Shown one piece after another: positions 61,370-64,000 of a stretch of 64,000 nucleotides of DNA. The translations under genes were made by a program, and so were the position numbers. Within the stretch, counting starts at the first letter, position 1, and every line of letters begins with the position of its first letter. This DNA comes from Promicromonospora sp. Populi. GTDB taxonomy: Bacteria > Actinomycetota > Actinomycetes > Actinomycetales > Cellulomonadaceae. Under the pieces are notes generated by a model that had not been told where the DNA came from, made no database searches, and was given only the letters and a program-made list of their open reading frames with translations. The stretch covers positions 4,650,001-4,714,000 of the forward strand of contig NZ_CP163528.1 of the NCBI RefSeq assembly GCF_041081105.1, written 5' to 3'.

Positions 61370-61759
61370 TCAGCGGGGGAGGGGGCCCGTGTAGGCGGCG
61401 CGGGCGGTCTCGACGTCGGACATGTGGGTGCCGGACCAGTCGCCAAGGGCGGCGAACACGGTGTGCAGGCTGCGGCCGAGCTCCGTGATCCGGTACTCGA
61501 CCCGCGGCGGCACCTCGGCGAAGATCTCGCGCCGCACCAGGCCGTCGCGTTCGAGCTGGCGCAGGCGCTGCGTGAGCACCTTGGGCGTGACGCCGATGCG
61601 CCGCTCCAGCTCGACGAAGCGCTGGGTGCCGTGCTCGTGCAGCACCCAGAGGATCGGTGTGGTCCAACGGCTGAAGACCAGGTCGACGACGGGCGAGATG
61701 GGGCAGGCCTCGGTCGGCTCGCTGCCCGGCTCCGGGCGCCAGGTGGTCGGGGTGCTCAT
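61370..61759 (-). CDS. HxlR-family winged-helix regulator
   Basis: A 129-residue regulator: CPISPVVDLVFSRWTTPILWVLHEHGTQRFVELERRIGVTPKVLTQRLRQLERDGLV spans the characteristic N-terminal Cys and winged helix, and YRITELGRSLHTVFAALGDW closes the dimer interface. The Cys of CPIS may sense electrophiles or redox state, as in several HxlR proteins. ATG 61759 has TGGAGG upstream on the minus strand. It is divergent from an NmrA-like reductase gene, its probable target. Confidence 0.9.
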   Translation of the reverse strand: MSTPTTWRPEPGSEPTEACPISPVVDLVFSRWTTPILWVLHEHGTQRFVELERRIGVTPKVLTQRLRQLERDGLVRREIFAEVPPRVEYRITELGRSLHTVFAALGDWSGTHMSDVETARAAYTGPLPR

Positions 61760-61770
61760 GGCAGCCTCCA

Positions 61771-61792
61771 ATACTTTCCTGAGGGAACCTAC
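61771..61792. promoter_or_regulatory. candidate HxlR operator
   Basis: TACTTTCC and GGGAACCTA form an imperfect inverted repeat between the divergent HxlR and NmrA-like genes. The position suits an autoregulated HxlR site; the match is only partial. Confidence 0.45.
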
Positions 61793-61881
61793 TGTACTGG
61801 GGCTCGTAACGTCGGCGGCACGGCGGCCGCACGGGCCGTCCGGCCCGCTCGTGGGCCACGTCGTACGGACTAGGAGCACCC

Positions 61882-62724
61882 ATGATCGTCGTCACCGGAG
61901 CCACTGGAAACATCGGACGGCCGCTGGTCGCCGAGCTTGCCCGGCGGGGCCACGAGGTCACCGCTGTCTCCCGCGCGGGCGCCGCGCCGCTCGACAGCCC
62001 GCTGGTCCGCGGGGCTTACGCCGACCTGGCCGACCCGGCGAGCCTGCGCGCCGCCGTCGACGGCGCGAGTGCGCTGTTTCTCCTCGTCCCGGGTGCCGGC
62101 GGGCACCTGGATCGGGAGCGGATCGTCGCCACGGCCGCCGACGCCGGGGTGCGCCGGCTTGTCCTCGTGTCGTCCCAGGCGGCGGGCACTCGTCCGGAGT
62201 CGCCCTCCCACCGACCGCTCGCCGAGCTGGAGAAGCTAGTCCGCGGCTCGGGGCTTGCCTGGACGGTGCTGCGGCCAGGCGGTTTCTACACCAACGCCTT
62301 TGCGTGGGTCCCGTCGGTCCGGGCCGAGCGCACGGTGTACGCCCCATTCGGCGACGTCGCGCTGCCCGGCATCGACCCGCTCGACATCGCCGACGTCGCA
62401 GCCGCCGCGCTCACCGACGACGGGCACGACGGCCGCACCTACGAGCTGACCGGTCCTGACGTGAGCACTCCCCGTGAGCGGACCACCGCGCTCGCCGACG
62501 CACTCGGCACGCCGCTCGCCTTCACCGAGCTGACCCATGAGCAGGCACGCGCCGGCATGCTCGAGCTCATGCCCGAGCCGGTGGCCGATGGCACGCTCGC
62601 GATCCTCGGCGAGCCCACTACTCAGGAGCGGGCCATCAGCCCGCACGTCGAGGCGGTCCTCGGCCGGCCGGGACGAACCTTCGCCGACTGGGCGCGTGCG
62701 CACGCGGCGGCGTTCAGGGCCTGA
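61882..62724 (+). CDS. NmrA-like NAD(P)H-binding protein
   Basis: A 280-residue atypical SDR: MIVVTGATGNIGRPLVAELARRGHEVTAVSR is the cofactor motif, then LVLVSSQAAG and WTVLRPGGFYTNAF typical of NmrA/quinone oxidoreductase 2-like proteins. It probably reduces quinones or electrophiles, or senses NADP(H). Divergent from the HxlR regulator. ATG 61882 has AGGAGC upstream. Confidence 0.87.
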   Translation: MIVVTGATGNIGRPLVAELARRGHEVTAVSRAGAAPLDSPLVRGAYADLADPASLRAAVDGASALFLLVPGAGGHLDRERIVATAADAGVRRLVLVSSQAAGTRPESPSHRPLAELEKLVRGSGLAWTVLRPGGFYTNAFAWVPSVRAERTVYAPFGDVALPGIDPLDIADVAAAALTDDGHDGRTYELTGPDVSTPRERTTALADALGTPLAFTELTHEQARAGMLELMPEPVADGTLAILGEPTTQERAISPHVEAVLGRPGRTFADWARAHAAAFRA

Positions 62725-62822
62725 TCGTCCGGCGCGGTGGCGGGAGCCGGTGACCAGATACGCCCGCCCCGGGACCTGAATCGGCCTCCCGCCCGCGCTC
62801 CCGGCGGGCAGAGACTGGGGCC

Positions 62823-63410
62823 ATGAACCGTGCACTGATCGTCATCGATGTCCAGGAGTCCTTCCGGGTCCGCCCGCTGTGGGCCGACACGCTCAACCCG
62901 GGGATCGCGGAGCCCGTGAACCGGCTGGTCGACCTGGCCCGCGCGGCCGGCGACCTGGTGGTCTGGGTGCTGCACACCGAGCCAGGCTCGGGCAACCCGT
63001 TCGACCCCGCGACCGGCCACGTGAAGTTCTTCGCGGAGCTGAGCGAGCCCCTGCCCGGCGAGCCCGTGCTGCGCAAGACCTCGCACAACGCCTTCACCAC
63101 GACCAACCTGCAGCAGATCCTCACCACCCACGGCGTGCGCGAGCTGCGCATCGGCGGCATCCGGGCCGAGCAGTGCGTGGAGACCACCACCCGCGTCGCC
63201 TCCGACCTGGGCTACGACGTGACGTTCGTCAGCGACGCCACGACCACCGACCCGCTGGGCCGGTTCAGCGCCGCCGACATCCTGGAGCGCACGGAGGCCG
63301 TGCTCCGCGACCGGTTCGCCCGCATCGCGACGGTCGCGGAGCTCGAGGCGGAGGACGGACTCGTGCCCGACGCCGGAGCCCCTGCCAACGTGGCAGCATC
63401 GGCCGGGTGA
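62823..63410 (+). CDS. isochorismatase-family cysteine hydrolase
   Basis: A 195-residue hydrolase with the Asp-Lys-Cys triad: Asp in LIVIDVQESF, Lys in LRKTSHNAF, and Cys in IGGIRAEQCVETTTRVASDLGY. The family hydrolyses nicotinamide, biuret, isochorismate and similar compounds. The stop overlaps the next gene by GTGA. The substrate is unknown. Confidence 0.87.
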   Translation: MNRALIVIDVQESFRVRPLWADTLNPGIAEPVNRLVDLARAAGDLVVWVLHTEPGSGNPFDPATGHVKFFAELSEPLPGEPVLRKTSHNAFTTTNLQQILTTHGVRELRIGGIRAEQCVETTTRVASDLGYDVTFVSDATTTDPLGRFSAADILERTEAVLRDRFARIATVAELEAEDGLVPDAGAPANVAASAG

Positions 63411-64000
63411 CCACTGTCGTCTTCCTGCTCCTGCCCGGGGTCCACCTGCTCGACCTGGCGGGCCCCGCGCAGGCGTTCTTCACGGCGGGGGACTTCGGCC
63501 ACCGCTACGACCTGCGATACGTCTCCGGAGATTCCGACGGACCCGGGCCCGACGCCGGTGTGGTCGCCTCGGCGCAGGGCCTCCCGCTGGTCGCGGGTAC
63601 CGAGTGGCCGGCGCTGGGCGCGGACGACATCGTCGTCGTCCCAGGTTGGCGGGTCGGGAACGACCCGGCCGCCTGGCCCCACCTGAGCCAGCCAATGCGC
63701 GAGCGGCTCCGCGAGCATCATGCGGCGGGCGGCACCGTCGCCAGCGTGTGCGCGGGAGCCGACGCGCTCGGCCAGGCCGGCCTGCTCGACGGCCGGCGCT
63801 GCACCACCCACCACGCCGTCCAGGACGCGCTGGCTGCCCGCCACCCTCGGGCGCACGTCGTGCGCGACGTCCTGTTCACCACCGACGGCGGCGTGGTCAC
63901 CTCCGCCGGTATTGCCAGCGGCATCGACCTCTCGCTGCACCTGCTTGCGATGCGGCACGGCCCGGCGCTCGCCGCGCGGGTGGCCCGGGAGATGGTGGTG
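63407..64000 (+). CDS. GlxA-family AraC-type regulator, N-terminal part (cut by window end)
   Basis: The first 198 codons of a protein with a DJ-1/PfpI-like domain: VVFLLLPGVHLLDLAGPAQAF, IVVVPGWRVG and the elbow VASVCAGADALGQAGLLDGRRCTTHHA, then VVTSAGIASGIDLSLHLL. This layout belongs to GlxA/FtrA-type regulators whose AraC helix-turn-helix follows at about residue 210, beyond the window. A GTG start overlaps the isochorismatase stop, and the two are probably cotranscribed. If no HTH follows, it would be a plain DJ-1 family protein. Confidence 0.83.
   Translation, partial: MTTVVFLLLPGVHLLDLAGPAQAFFTAGDFGHRYDLRYVSGDSDGPGPDAGVVASAQGLPLVAGTEWPALGADDIVVVPGWRVGNDPAAWPHLSQPMRERLREHHAAGGTVASVCAGADALGQAGLLDGRRCTTHHAVQDALAARHPRAHVVRDVLFTTDGGVVTSAGIASGIDLSLHLLAMRHGPALAARVAREMVV

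Overview
The window is very GC-rich DNA with dense ATGA-type overlaps, GTG starts, TetR/GntR/SMP-30/Gfo-Idh gene families, a PASTA Ser/Thr kinase and an LAxTG-type surface protein. This points to an actinomycete, most likely a plant-polymer-degrading member of the Micrococcales (Promicromonosporaceae/Cellulomonadaceae-like). That placement is inferred from gene content and style only. No rRNA, tRNA, CRISPR array, transposase or phage gene was seen.

Region 1 (1-6.4 kb) is a sugar-catabolic operon on the + strand. It holds the end of a frameshifted GH3 glycosidase, a zinc sugar dehydrogenase, an enolase-superfamily sugar-acid dehydratase, a cellulase-like protein, an SMP-30 lactonase and an FAH-family dehydratase. 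Together these resemble a non-phosphorylative (Weimberg/Dahms-type) sugar oxidation route. Region 2 (6.7-13.2 kb) is an SsuABC/TauABC-like ABC importer followed by an AtzG-like small protein, an amidase with an apparent N-terminal frameshift, a CynX/NimT-like MFS exporter and a divergent GntR/UTRA regulator; it looks like uptake and hydrolysis of a small nitrogen compound. Region 3 (13.4-19.2 kb) holds a glycosyltransferase with an APH-like kinase, two Gfo/Idh/MocA oxidoreductases, and an alpha/beta hydrolase divergent from its TetR regulator.

Region 4 (19.2-40.6 kb) is the most unusual part. A NarL-type two-component system lies divergent from a Pst-like ABC transporter whose genes are split around a large set of surface proteins. 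The order is PstC, PstA, a C-terminally anchored PstS, an 861-residue PstS-like protein, an orphan PstS-like domain without a start or signal peptide, two secreted Ig-like/WxL-type proteins, an inserted HTH-ImmA/PIN module, a DUF916 protein, a Pro/Gly-rich secreted protein, a sortase-fold protein lacking its catalytic His and Cys, PstB and a PASTA kinase. PhoU is absent. A tandem 24-bp-spaced motif (core CCCCTCCTTTCGGGTGGT) occurs at three points in this cluster and nowhere else I found. I read the locus as a possible surface-assembly or sensing apparatus built on a Pst core.

Region 5 (40.6-49.4 kb) holds a DUF6510/ferredoxin-reductase/sulfite-oxidase-like operon divergent from sigJ and an NDH-2-like flavoprotein. 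It continues with a fused receiver/thioredoxin-reductase-like protein without redox cysteines, a tyrosine phosphatase and a large SdrD-like protein ending in LAATG. Region 6 (49.4-52 kb) encodes three enzymes matching the oxidative L-fucose pathway. Region 7 (52.1-64 kb) holds a hypothetical protein, an AbiEi/AbiEii-like two-gene module with its own operator, a CBM13 plus beta-helix secreted protein, NhaA facing a DsbA-like protein, a MerR/hydrolase pair with a 19-bp-spacer promoter, a second TetR/hydrolase pair sharing the operator of the first, an HxlR/NmrA pair, an isochorismatase, and the start of a GlxA-type regulator cut by the window end. Several long perfect or near-perfect inverted repeats mark gene ends in regions 5-7.
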